The notes beneath the pieces are model-generated. The model had not been told where the DNA came from. It searched no databases and saw only the letters and a list, made by a program, of their open reading frames with translations. DNA of 10,085 nucleotides from assembly GCA_002719615.1 (NCBI GenBank), contig PBHZ01000009.1, positions 51,342 to 61,426 on the forward strand, read 5' to 3'. Position numbers and translations under genes: made by a program. Every line of letters starts with the position of its first letter. Position 1 is the first letter of the stretch. This document shows, one piece after another, positions 1 to 7,300 of the stretch. Source of the stretch: Methanobacteriota archaeon (GTDB lineage Archaea; Thermoplasmatota; Poseidoniia; Poseidoniales; Thalassarchaeaceae).

Positions 1-420
1 ATAGAAATTCAACATGATGCACCTGATACGTTTAGTAGACTTGCTTGGCATGCAGCATGTGGAGGAAAGAGTCGTACAATTGGCACAGGGATGTTGAAAG
101 TAGCCAAGGGTTCAACAGGCACTGATGCAGCACAGAATTTTCATAATTTGTTATTATCTAAAGGTGCTCGAGCGGATGGAATTCCAGAACTAGAAGTTTC
201 TGAATCCAATGTTGTTGGTTGTGGGCACGGAATTGCAAATGGACCAATAGATGAAAGTCAGATATTTTATTTAGAATCTAGAGGATTTTCAAAATCTGAT
301 GCTAAATCTGCCTTAATAGCCGCATTTCTAAATTCTACTCTTACCAAAATGGGGAGTGCTAACTTGCATAATTGGTTAAGTAAATTATTAACATCTGAAT
401 TAGATGTAATGAATAAATGA
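1..420 (+). CDS. sufD: SufD/SufB-family Fe-S cluster assembly subunit, C-terminal part (5' end outside window)
   Basis: The frame is open from base 1 and ends at TGA 418-420, so about 139 C-terminal residues are visible; the ATG at 91 is internal, because family-typical sequence (TFSRLAWHAACGGKS) lies before it. The protein belongs to the SufBCD scaffold on which Fe-S clusters are built with the SufC ATPase in the cytoplasm. The visible part is the end of the right-handed beta-helix and the C-terminal helical SufC-contact region: TDAAQNFHNLLLS, a GARADGIPELEV strand, then CGHG and IDESQIFYLESRGFS. YLESRG resembles SufD (YLRSRG) more than SufB (usually YCxxRG), hence SufD over SufB. The usual CSHGA motif reads CGHGI here. 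The next gene starts 12 bases downstream on the same strand, so the two may share a transcript. The family call is firm; D versus B is likely but not certain from a fragment. Confidence 0.88.
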   Translation: MEIQHDAPDTFSRLAWHAACGGKSRTIGTGMLKVAKGSTGTDAAQNFHNLLLSKGARADGIPELEVSESNVVGCGHGIANGPIDESQIFYLESRGFSKSDAKSALIAAFLNSTLTKMGSANLHNWLSKLLTSELDVMNK

Positions 421-432
421 AGTGAAGCGAAG

Positions 433-1173
433 ATGGGTTCAAGAAATGGCCTGAATAGCAGGAAAAATGAGAAAAAGATATCTACAACAATTGGTTTTTT
501 ATTCACTTTTTACCTCTTATTGGCATTTCTGGCGCCACTGATGATAGAAGAAGGTTCAATTCCACAATTATCCGGAAGAGCAAATGCAATAGACTATGCA
601 ACTGAAAAGAGTTGGGGCAATCTAGATCATGGAGAAAATGCCGAAATGGGGCATGACCAGCCAAAATATGGAGTTTTTGCTTGGTCAGAATTAAATCCCG
701 TCTGGGCATTTACATATATGATAGGAGACATTAATTGTCATCAGAAATATGAACGTTCTTGGGAAATAAATGATAACCAAATGCCAATTTGTACCAGAGA
801 TGTTGGGATTTTGTTTGGCATAATATTAGGATGTTTGATTTTTAGAAATAGGGGCTACAACAGATGGACAATAAGAGATACTTTTCTAACGATAATCCCA
901 GATAGTAAACTTTCAATAATTTACAAAAATGATTTACGCATGATGGCTATGTTTTTATTGATAATATTGACTATAATTCCCATAGGTATTGATGGTTTTT
1001 TACAATTATTGACTAATTATGAATCTACGAATTTCAAAAGAATAATTACTGGCATGATAGCGGGTTTTTCACTTGGGTGGTTAATATGCTCTATGCTAGC
1101 TGCAAAGCCAGAATATTTTGATAACTCAGAAAAAGTAGTTTTACCATTGGGTTCACTGCTAAAGATAAAATGA
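433..1173 (+). CDS. DUF2085-family polytopic membrane protein
   Basis: A 246-residue membrane protein of unknown function with the DUF2085 signature. Visible marks are N-C102-H103-Q104 with R108, then QMP-x-C120-T-R122-xx-G125 leading into a helix, and later P-x-G-x-DG(187-188)xxQ191, E197-S198-x-N200-xx-R203 and T206-G207. Likely helices are about 19-39, 124-137, 170-189 and 205-223. The loop at 40-95, between helix 1 and the CHQ motif, is long, acidic and Trp/His-containing. The paired Cys, His and Arg positions look like a metal or redox site, but no activity is established for the family. ATG 433 is the first start after the upstream stop in this frame; the preceding bases (GTGAAGCGAAG) give only a weak Shine-Dalgarno, consistent with reading from the upstream suf transcript. 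It ends one base from the stop of the convergent kinase-like gene. Confidence 0.8.
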   Translation: MGSRNGLNSRKNEKKISTTIGFLFTFYLLLAFLAPLMIEEGSIPQLSGRANAIDYATEKSWGNLDHGENAEMGHDQPKYGVFAWSELNPVWAFTYMIGDINCHQKYERSWEINDNQMPICTRDVGILFGIILGCLIFRNRGYNRWTIRDTFLTIIPDSKLSIIYKNDLRMMAMFLLIILTIIPIGIDGFLQLLTNYESTNFKRIITGMIAGFSLGWLICSMLAAKPEYFDNSEKVVLPLGSLLKIK

Positions 1174-1174
1174 A

Positions 1175-2515
1175 TTAATTACCATTCCACCATTTGATTA
1201 AGTCTTCTTCGGAAGTTATTTTTTTATTCTTTTCCCTGCCATCTCCCAATGTGTTCAATCTCAAAATCATAGAATTTATCGATTCCATATTGGTATTGAC
1301 TTTTATTATACTAGGTAAACAAAAGCGCAAATGTGTTTTCGGATTTTGTCGTTGCCATTTCTTAATCTCGTTTCTAATAGGCCAAATAACTAATAATAAA
1401 CGTCCTAATGGATGATATTCATCTTTTAAGCGTGATTTTGGATTTTCTCCAGATAAAAGTGTCTTAGTTTGTATCAACCAAGACATATCGTGATGCAGAA
1501 ATCTTATTATTCTCCTAGTGTGACTGTAAGAGACGTTTCTCACTGGCCCTAATGATTCTCTCAATTCTGATATATCGGCTGAATTCATCAAAGAAAGAGT
1601 CCCGCATATAGAAGAAATAGAATGATTAAGAATACTCCTAGGGAATGTTATATTTTCTTCTTGAAGTGATTCTTGAAGTTTTTTATTGTGAATTTTTTGT
1701 GCATTTATGATTATTTTCCATGGTTTTTCACCATTAAGCCAATTCTTATTATTTCTAATTTTCTTTAGCCCGATATTCTCTAGGGTTGATTGTCCATCTA
1801 ATGAATATAGTAATTCTCTCAAATGATAAATTTCTACATCGTTAGATTTGACATTAATTGGCAAAGGTTTAGAGTGTAAAAAATTCTTTAAAATAGTTGT
1901 TAATTTTTTACGAAAATCTGATTCGGATGTCTCATTCAATATTGGACCAACTAATGCCCCCATATCAAAAGGAGTAGGCATGTCTAATTTTCCTGAAAGT
2001 AAATTTTTATATCCTTCTCTAATTTCTTTTTGTAATTTAGAAGTTTCAAAATACTCTTTCTTATCTGAGAGATTCCTAAGTGTGCCTCCCTCGATTCTTT
2101 TTAATGCGATTTTGGGATCACAGTCTACCCAGATACATAAATCAGGTACTAATGCTGCAGAATTCATATGAGCGACCCTTTCTAAGCCTAATTTTCCCAC
2201 TATTCCCTGATATACTAATGAAGAATGAATATTTCTCTCACTTACTACTGCTTTACCTTCTTTCAGACGCGGCAAAATCCAACCATGAGAATGATCTAGT
2301 CTATCTGCAGCAAATAAACCAGCTTCTCCCTCGGGCTTCAAGCTCTGCATTTTAACTGAATCAATTGCCAAACGGCCTAATGGATGGTCGCGTCTGGGTT
2401 CAGCCGTTTTTTCGACCGATGTAAATGTAAATTCTTTATCTAATATTTCTGCAACAATCTTTGTTGCCAATCCTTTTCCGCTGCCATCACCACCTTCAAC
2501 ACTAATAAGATACAT
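1175..2515 (-). CDS. tmk: Thymidylate kinase-like protein with ~230-residue C-terminal extension
   Basis: Residues 1-213 resemble dTMP kinase (dTMP + ATP to dTDP + ADP, cytoplasmic). They show the N-terminal strand and P-loop ISVEGGDGSGKG (4-15), the EPRRDHPLGRL segment (39-49) where dTMP kinases have REPGGTPLGE, FAADRLDH (68-75), SERNIHSSLVYQG (92-104; usually DRYxxSxxAYQG), the LxVDCDP strand and the RI...R lid region (140-147). Two oddities: Walker A ends GKG, lacking the Ser/Thr that binds Mg2+, and the DRY aspartate is Glu. dTMP kinases are usually about 200-215 residues; residues 214-446 form an extra basic, Trp/His-containing region I do not recognise. The ATG at 2515 is chosen over the one at 2527 because GAGG sits 6 bases before it and the protein then starts just before the first strand, as in homologues. 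Last gene of a leftward three-gene operon. Kinase activity is inferred. Confidence 0.8.
   Translation of the reverse strand: MYLISVEGGDGSGKGLATKIVAEILDKEFTFTSVEKTAEPRRDHPLGRLAIDSVKMQSLKPEGEAGLFAADRLDHSHGWILPRLKEGKAVVSERNIHSSLVYQGIVGKLGLERVAHMNSAALVPDLCIWVDCDPKIALKRIEGGTLRNLSDKKEYFETSKLQKEIREGYKNLLSGKLDMPTPFDMGALVGPILNETSESDFRKKLTTILKNFLHSKPLPINVKSNDVEIYHLRELLYSLDGQSTLENIGLKKIRNNKNWLNGEKPWKIIINAQKIHNKKLQESLQEENITFPRSILNHSISSICGTLSLMNSADISELRESLGPVRNVSYSHTRRIIRFLHHDMSWLIQTKTLLSGENPKSRLKDEYHPLGRLLLVIWPIRNEIKKWQRQNPKTHLRFCLPSIIKVNTNMESINSMILRLNTLGDGREKNKKITSEEDLIKWWNGN
1204..1234 (+). terminator. Possible U-rich terminator for the sufD-DUF2085 transcript
   Basis: About 30 bases after the DUF2085 stop the plus strand has a 4-bp stem CTTC/GAAG (1204-1207 with 1212-1215) closed on a TTCG loop, the very stable cUUCGg tetraloop in RNA. 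It is followed by TTATTTTTTTATTCTTTT, including seven consecutive T at 1219-1225. Archaeal termination depends mainly on U tracts, so the T-rich run is the meaningful part. The element lies inside the 3' coding end of the convergent gene, where it encodes Glu-Glu-Asp-Leu, so the hairpin may be a codon coincidence. Confidence 0.3.
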
Positions 2516-2520
2516 AATAT

Positions 2521-2526
2521 TCCTCA
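2521..2526 (-). promoter_or_regulatory. Shine-Dalgarno deciding the tmk start
   Basis: On the minus strand TGAGGA lies with its GAGG (2525-2522) 6 bases upstream of the ATG at 2515. The in-frame ATG at 2527 overlaps this site and has only a weak GAGAT farther upstream. The upstream gene's stop TGA (2526-2524) lies within the motif, so terminating ribosomes are placed on the site. This favours the internal ATG and translational coupling. Confidence 0.5.
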
Positions 2527-3282
2527 TTCAATATTTATCTCATTAGCAATAAATTGGTGTTTAGTAAGGCTGGAAAGTGCCATACCAATAAGTATCAGAA
2601 GTGGGCCAATGAATAAGCCACCTCTGCTCCAGAGGCCAAGAAAAGAAAACCACCAAGCTTTCTTGTAACTCTTACCGTATAACACTTCATAACCACCTCT
2701 AATTCCAAATAAACCCGAAATTAGAGTTAGGATTGCAATTATTGTCGCTAGAGTGGCAGCCTGAGTTAGATTACTATCACCCCGCCAATCAATTTCAGTG
2801 ACTAATTCATCATCTCCTGGCATCATAGTAATTGGTATTTGAGCATGATCACCAGGTATCATAAATAATCTCACTGAAATATTATCCTTTAAAGAAGCAA
2901 ACAAAATAAATGATTGACGTGGTACTTCTTGAATCTGAAAACGCCCACTTTGATCAGTGAAGGTTTCTTTGCCTGTTACAGTACCGTCATCGTTCAAAAG
3001 AATTAATCTAACTCCCTCTATTGGTTCTCCGCCTGTATTATTATCAATAAGAGCAGAATTAACGATTCCATTGATATCAGCATAATCATCATTGCTAACT
3101 AGTGAGCCAGATAATATTTCAGCTGGATTTGCAGAAATAGCTAAAATACCAAATATTGTACCCAGAAGGCTACCGGATATAATCAAAACCGCTGCTGCAA
3201 CTCTTGTGGCGGAATCTTCAGAAAGATCTGAAAGCCAAATCTCCAGAGATGACATGTTATCATAATCAATATCTGTTCTCAA
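2524..3282 (-). CDS. Membrane protein with exported carboxypeptidase-regulatory-like (Ig-fold) domain
   Basis: A 252-residue protein of unknown specific function. A short N-terminal segment is followed by a hydrophobic helix at about 28-51. Residues 70-154 look like a carboxypeptidase regulatory-like beta-sandwich: the strand INGIVNSALID, an insert NNTGGEPIEG, the strand VRLILLNDDG, then the hallmark TFTDQSGRFQIQEVP (107-121). Two more helices follow at about 174-196 and 219-238, with WWFSFLGLW between them, so the sandwich should be outside the cell. The start is TTG, not ATG: it overlaps the previous stop as TTGA and has a strong GAGGAGGAGG site 4 bases upstream. The first ATG (3255) has no such site. 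Such domains usually bind or scaffold rather than catalyse. Coupling to the upstream cyclotransferase suggests an envelope role, but no substrate can be named. Confidence 0.72.
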   Translation of the reverse strand: MRTDIDYDNMSSLEIWLSDLSEDSATRVAAAVLIISGSLLGTIFGILAISANPAEILSGSLVSNDDYADINGIVNSALIDNNTGGEPIEGVRLILLNDDGTVTGKETFTDQSGRFQIQEVPRQSFILFASLKDNISVRLFMIPGDHAQIPITMMPGDDELVTEIDWRGDSNLTQAATLATIIAILTLISGLFGIRGGYEVLYGKSYKKAWWFSFLGLWSRGGLFIGPLLILIGMALSSLTKHQFIANEINIE

Positions 3283-4310
3283 TTTTCCTCCTCCTCAGTA
3301 GTAATGCCAGATGTATTTAATTGTTCATGTTGTCGCATAAATGTTCTAAAAAATAAGAAAGTTAAAGCTGGCCATGAACCAGGCATTACAAAAATGGTGA
3401 TTGCTACTAAACTAATTATTGATAAGAATACATTTTTTGATAAATAATTAGCAATTTGGTTAAATTTAGATATATCTGATTCTATGTCGTTGCAAGACAT
3501 ATTTGACTCATTAAATGAAGTGAGATCAATTGAATATATTTTTTCCCAATTTTTTCCAGTCAAAAGAAAATAATTATCTTGTTCTGAGAAAGCGATGCCA
3601 TTTAGTACGGAATCTGCATCTTTTTGATTATGCGATAATGATTCCAAAGAAAATGAATTTTGGACAATCCCACTAGTAATATTTATTGAAATTATTCTAT
3701 TTTCTTTCCAAATATTTGCATAAACTAGATCTCCGACACATTCCAATTCATTAAGATTAGAAATCTCTTTGTTATTTTCTTTTACAGTGATCAGAGAAGA
3801 TATATTAAAATCATTAATATTTCTTATTGCTAATTTGGAAGACCCGTTAGACATAATGAAATTATCTCCATTATTACATAGGCCCCAGCCTTCTCCTGTG
3901 TAATTATAATTGCCAATCAATTCAAAAGTATCTATATCGAATATTTTTGCATGTTCTTCCCTCCAAGTCAGCATAACAATGGAATCATTCAATATTGAGA
4001 TACCTTCAGAGAAAATATCTTCATCGAAGTTGATTTCACGTATTACTTCGCCAGAGGATATATTTAATTCTCGAAGACTGGAAGATCCATATATCCCAGT
4101 ACTTTCAAATAATCTTGTGTCTTTGATTTCTAATCCTTGTGTAAAGGAATTCGGCTGATGATCTATCGTTTTGATAATATTAAAATCCATTTCAGAGTCA
4201 TTACACTCGGAAGTGGCTAAAGAATTACTTGGTATTAGAATTAATATTACAAGACAGGGGAATAATTTTTTTAAATTAATATTTGATATAATGTATGAAC
4301 AATGCTCCAT
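3279..4310 (-). CDS. Glutaminyl-peptide cyclotransferase, plant/bacterial type, membrane-anchored
   Basis: A 343-residue member of the beta-propeller glutaminyl cyclase family (Glu_cyclase_2, EC 2.3.2.5), which converts N-terminal Gln to pyroglutamate on exported proteins, releasing ammonia. Motifs in order: FTQGLE (56-61), FESTGIYGSSSLR (68-80), FSEG (100-103), LTW (114-116), GEGWGLC (139-145), MSNGSSKL (153-160), NELE (187-190), ANIW (198-201), VLNGIAF (235-241) and TGKNWEKIY (251-259). F56, Q58, E103, W116, W142, W201 and K253 match, with similar spacing, residues highlighted in papaya cyclase. An N-terminal signal/anchor (12-32) and a hydrophobic stretch at about 294-325 suggest it sits outside but attached to the membrane; the C-terminal anchor is extra to the usual ~260-residue form. 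ATG 4310 is chosen because it directly precedes the signal segment. The same frame stays open to 4733, but that part overlaps the divergent gene and resembles nothing. First gene of the leftward operon. Confidence 0.87.
   Translation of the reverse strand: MEHCSYIISNINLKKLFPCLVILILIPSNSLATSECNDSEMDFNIIKTIDHQPNSFTQGLEIKDTRLFESTGIYGSSSLRELNISSGEVIREINFDEDIFSEGISILNDSIVMLTWREEHAKIFDIDTFELIGNYNYTGEGWGLCNNGDNFIMSNGSSKLAIRNINDFNISSLITVKENNKEISNLNELECVGDLVYANIWKENRIISINITSGIVQNSFSLESLSHNQKDADSVLNGIAFSEQDNYFLLTGKNWEKIYSIDLTSFNESNMSCNDIESDISKFNQIANYLSKNVFLSIISLVAITIFVMPGSWPALTFLFFRTFMRQHEQLNTSGITTEEEEN
3287..3296 (-). promoter_or_regulatory. Strong Shine-Dalgarno inside the cyclotransferase stop region
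   Basis: The minus strand reads GAGGAGGAGG, then AAAA, then the TTG start at 3282. These bases also encode the Glu-Glu-Glu-Glu tail of the upstream protein. The best GGAGG register leaves about 7 bases to the TTG. This site supports TTG as the true start and explains how a weak start codon could be used efficiently within the operon. Confidence 0.6.
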
Positions 4311-4368
4311 CGACGTTAAAATATGTCTTTCGACCGAGGATTTAACAAAACTACAGTGAGTGAGGATT
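4311..4368. promoter_or_regulatory. Divergent promoter region for the cyclotransferase operon and the protease gene
   Basis: Only about 58 bases separate the two divergent starts, so both transcripts must begin here. An A/T element ATTTAA (4340-4345) inside GAGGATTTAACAAAA is a candidate archaeal TATA box, with purine-rich GAGGA before it as a possible BRE. It centres about 26 bases before ATG 4369, the spacing expected for a leaderless plus-strand mRNA. Read on the other strand, TTAAAT centres about 33 bases before ATG 4310, giving a leader of a few bases. A second A/T-rich patch on the minus strand (TATTTTA, 4317-4323) lies too close to ATG 4310 for a standard TATA box. This is motif reading only. 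Confidence 0.4.
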
Positions 4369-7300
4369 ATGTTGGCAATTAAACCTAAAACTGACTCATT
4401 AATACCACTTTTACTAATTTCTGTTCTAGTACTCTCTATTCTTTCTCCTTGTATATTTACTGAAGAAATTCCTGAAGAACAAAAGCCTAAATTCATTTCA
4501 ACTGACCTCTCTGAATTCTCTCCTAATGAAGAGGGGAAGGAATACATGTTTAACGGTGATGATTTATCGGTGTACTCTGCGACTGGTTTCCTTAAAAAAC
4601 AATGGGCAGATGCAGGATATCCAGAATTAGTCCTACCTTTCTCAGAAAATAAACAGTCTAGAAATTCGATTAGAAGTTGTGAGAATGCATGGAGTGTTGG
4701 AGAAAGCGATAATATAACGACGTCTGGAGGCACTATTACAGCAACTGTTCAGAGAATATCTACAAACTCCGCAATATTTGTAGAAAATGGGAAAATTGTC
4801 TCATCGACTACTTTGAATGATATTGTTTCTACTTGGGAGTCAACTATTTTTCCAACAGATACTTATTATTTTGGAGAAGCGCCCGATGTAGATGGTAATT
4901 GCCAAATTGAGATAGTGATTTATGAAATAGATGGCATTGGAGGAACAGGTGGTTATTTTCAGCCCGGAATATCGTCTATTAGAGAGAGTTTATTTTTTGA
5001 CATAGATGATATGAATTCAAGAAATACAATACTAGCTCACGAGTTTGAACATCTTTTACACAACTCAAGAGATCCCTTTGAATATATGTGGATTGATGAA
5101 GGAGCAGCAGATATGGCGGCATATTTGTGTTTCGGGACGACTGAAACACTCAGCTACCATGCAAACGAATGGTCTCAGAATTCAAGTATTAGCGTCAGGT
5201 GGTGGAATGATAGAATTGCCGATTATGGGGCTGGTTTCTTATTTTTGATGTATATATCTGATAAATTAGGAGGAGGACAGGCAATACAAAGATTAGTTGC
5301 CGATACTGCTGTAGGAGGAGCATCCATAGAGAATTTAGCGATAAATCCTGAGCCTGGATCAACGCCAATTGGCACAACCATGAATGATATTTTTGCAAAT
5401 TTTAGTGCCGCAGTTTCATTAGATAGTCCCCAAGGAGCATTTGGTTTCTCCAACCTAGACTTAACTTCTGAATGCGGCTCGGAAGGAATCTGTAAGGCGC
5501 AACTAAGCGGGGAGAATGACCAATGGATTAATAGTTGGCAAAGTGAATCAGAGAGCATTGAAGGCTGGGGAATGAGATCTTATAAATTCAGCCAAGGGAA
5601 TGGTGATCCGTTAAATCTGATGGTTTTGCCGACGCAGTTTGGGTTTGTTGGCTCCATTTTAGTCAAAGAAGCATCTACTGGGACATGGACAATGTCGAAA
5701 TTAAGAATGGATTCTGCAACTGGAGTAGGGACAGGATTGGTTCATAGTTTTGGAAATATTACCAGTGATGTTTACTTATTTGTATGGTATAATTCATTAA
5801 CAGATGATTGCGACTATAATTTTGTTAATTGTGGAATAATGTCGGGATCTTATCCTGTAGCATCTTTCACTGTCTATGCTGACTTGATTGGTGATCCAGC
5901 AGAAGTTTCAATAGATTCAATAAATGCATTTGACAGAGATGGAGACGGTTTCGAAGATAGTGTAGAATTGAGTTTTGAAATTATTTCTTATGCTTTCTTT
6001 GAAATAATTCAAGTAGAATTTGGAGCTTACGTCAATAATACTCTAAAAGATACTCTACAACTAGAATTTACTGCTGGAAATGGAGAATCAGAAATCGGAA
6101 TAATTTGGTTTAGTCCACCTACATCCGGCGAATGGACTTTTGGAGTTGAAATATTTGATATTACAGGTGAATATCAAGACTCAGCTTTTTCTCTTCCGAT
6201 GAATATACAAAACATGAAACCAGAATCATCAGGTTCTATTTCTACTAATATCACACAAACATGGACATCTGTGAATATATTTGGAGGAGGTTATGATGTT
6301 TGGGGTTTTGGATATTTTAATGGCTCTTTCACTCATAATGAAACGCCAACAGAATACATTTGGGATTTAGGTAATGGGGAATTTTCAGGGCTAAAGAACC
6401 CTACACAATACTATGAAGAAGAAGGAGAATATCAAATTACATTAATTGTTAGAGATCGAGGAGGATATTATTCAGATATTCAAATATGGGATATTTTAGT
6501 CAATGATACATCAACTCCAATTCCAATTATATCGATAGAAGGTATTGAGATAGAAGAAGAATTAACTATTTTGACAAATCAAAATATTAAATTTTCAGCA
6601 CTGAATACAATAGATAACGTCCCCATTGAAAGACTTAATTTTACTTGGAACTGGGGCGACGGAAATGTTGATTCTGGAGAAGGATATTTTGAAGCATATC
6701 ATTCTTGGGTAGACGGAGATTCGGATGGAATAGCATATCAACTTACATTGACGGTTTTCGATGGTAAGCACTATGCAGAATATTTACTACAAGTGAATAT
6801 TATTAATAGAATTCCGAGGCAAATATTTGAAGAGGAGTTGCAAACTGACACACTTACTCCATTGGAAATGCCCGAAATTTTTATTGATGATGATGGATTA
6901 ATTGTAGAGTATGAATGGACTTTTGAAGGAGGTGTGAATACCTCAGATTCAGGAGTAACTCTAACTTCGGATTTTTCAGAAACTAAGTCTGTTAAATCGA
7001 ATCCCAAAGTAAGTTGGTTAGAACCAGGAATTAAGAATATTTCATTACAAGTAACTGATGATGATGGAAATTTCACAATTACAAGTTTTACTGTAGAAGT
7101 CAATAATCAAAGGCCAGTGGCAATTTTCAATCGGCCGCCTGACGGTATGACAAGCACGGCTTACGTGTTCCAGAGTTCCTCTTTCGATATTGATGGAGAT
7201 TCATCAAATTTGATTCACATATGGAATATTTCGGATATGGAAGAGACGATTTATGATGTCTCTTCAATTAGTAGGACATTTTCAAAACCCGGTTTATACT

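Noticed and set aside
267..709. Two minus-strand open frames opposite sufD and the DUF2085 gene
   Set aside because: Both are antisense to genes with clear family motifs and overlap each other slightly at 503-506; judged shadows.
1848..2355. Two plus-strand open frames antisense to the tmk-like gene
   Set aside because: They lie opposite conserved kinase motifs, overlap each other in different frames and resemble nothing known.
4171..4359. Small plus-strand open frame just before the protease gene, possibly a leader peptide
   Set aside because: It is antisense to the cyclotransferase N-terminus and spans the divergent promoter region, so it would require a promoter inside the cyclotransferase gene; no ribosome site seen.
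4435..4455. Lipobox-like Ser-Pro-Cys at the end of the protease signal segment (Cys28)
   Set aside because: Pro immediately before Cys does not fit the lipobox, and the protein already has a C-terminal membrane anchor.
4311..4733. N-terminal extension of the minus-strand cyclotransferase frame (141 more residues from an ATG at 4733)
   Set aside because: It lies antisense to the signal and propeptide region of the protease gene, shows no family similarity, and would bury the signal/anchor that begins right after ATG 4310.
5223..5558. Minus-strand open frame of 111 codons within the protease gene
   Set aside because: Antisense to a well-supported coding region, with no recognisable domain and no ribosome site noted; a shadow frame.
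6771..7103. Minus-strand open frame of 110 codons within the PKD region
   Set aside because: Antisense shadow of PKD repeats; its Ser/Val-rich composition reflects the complementary codons rather than a protein family.
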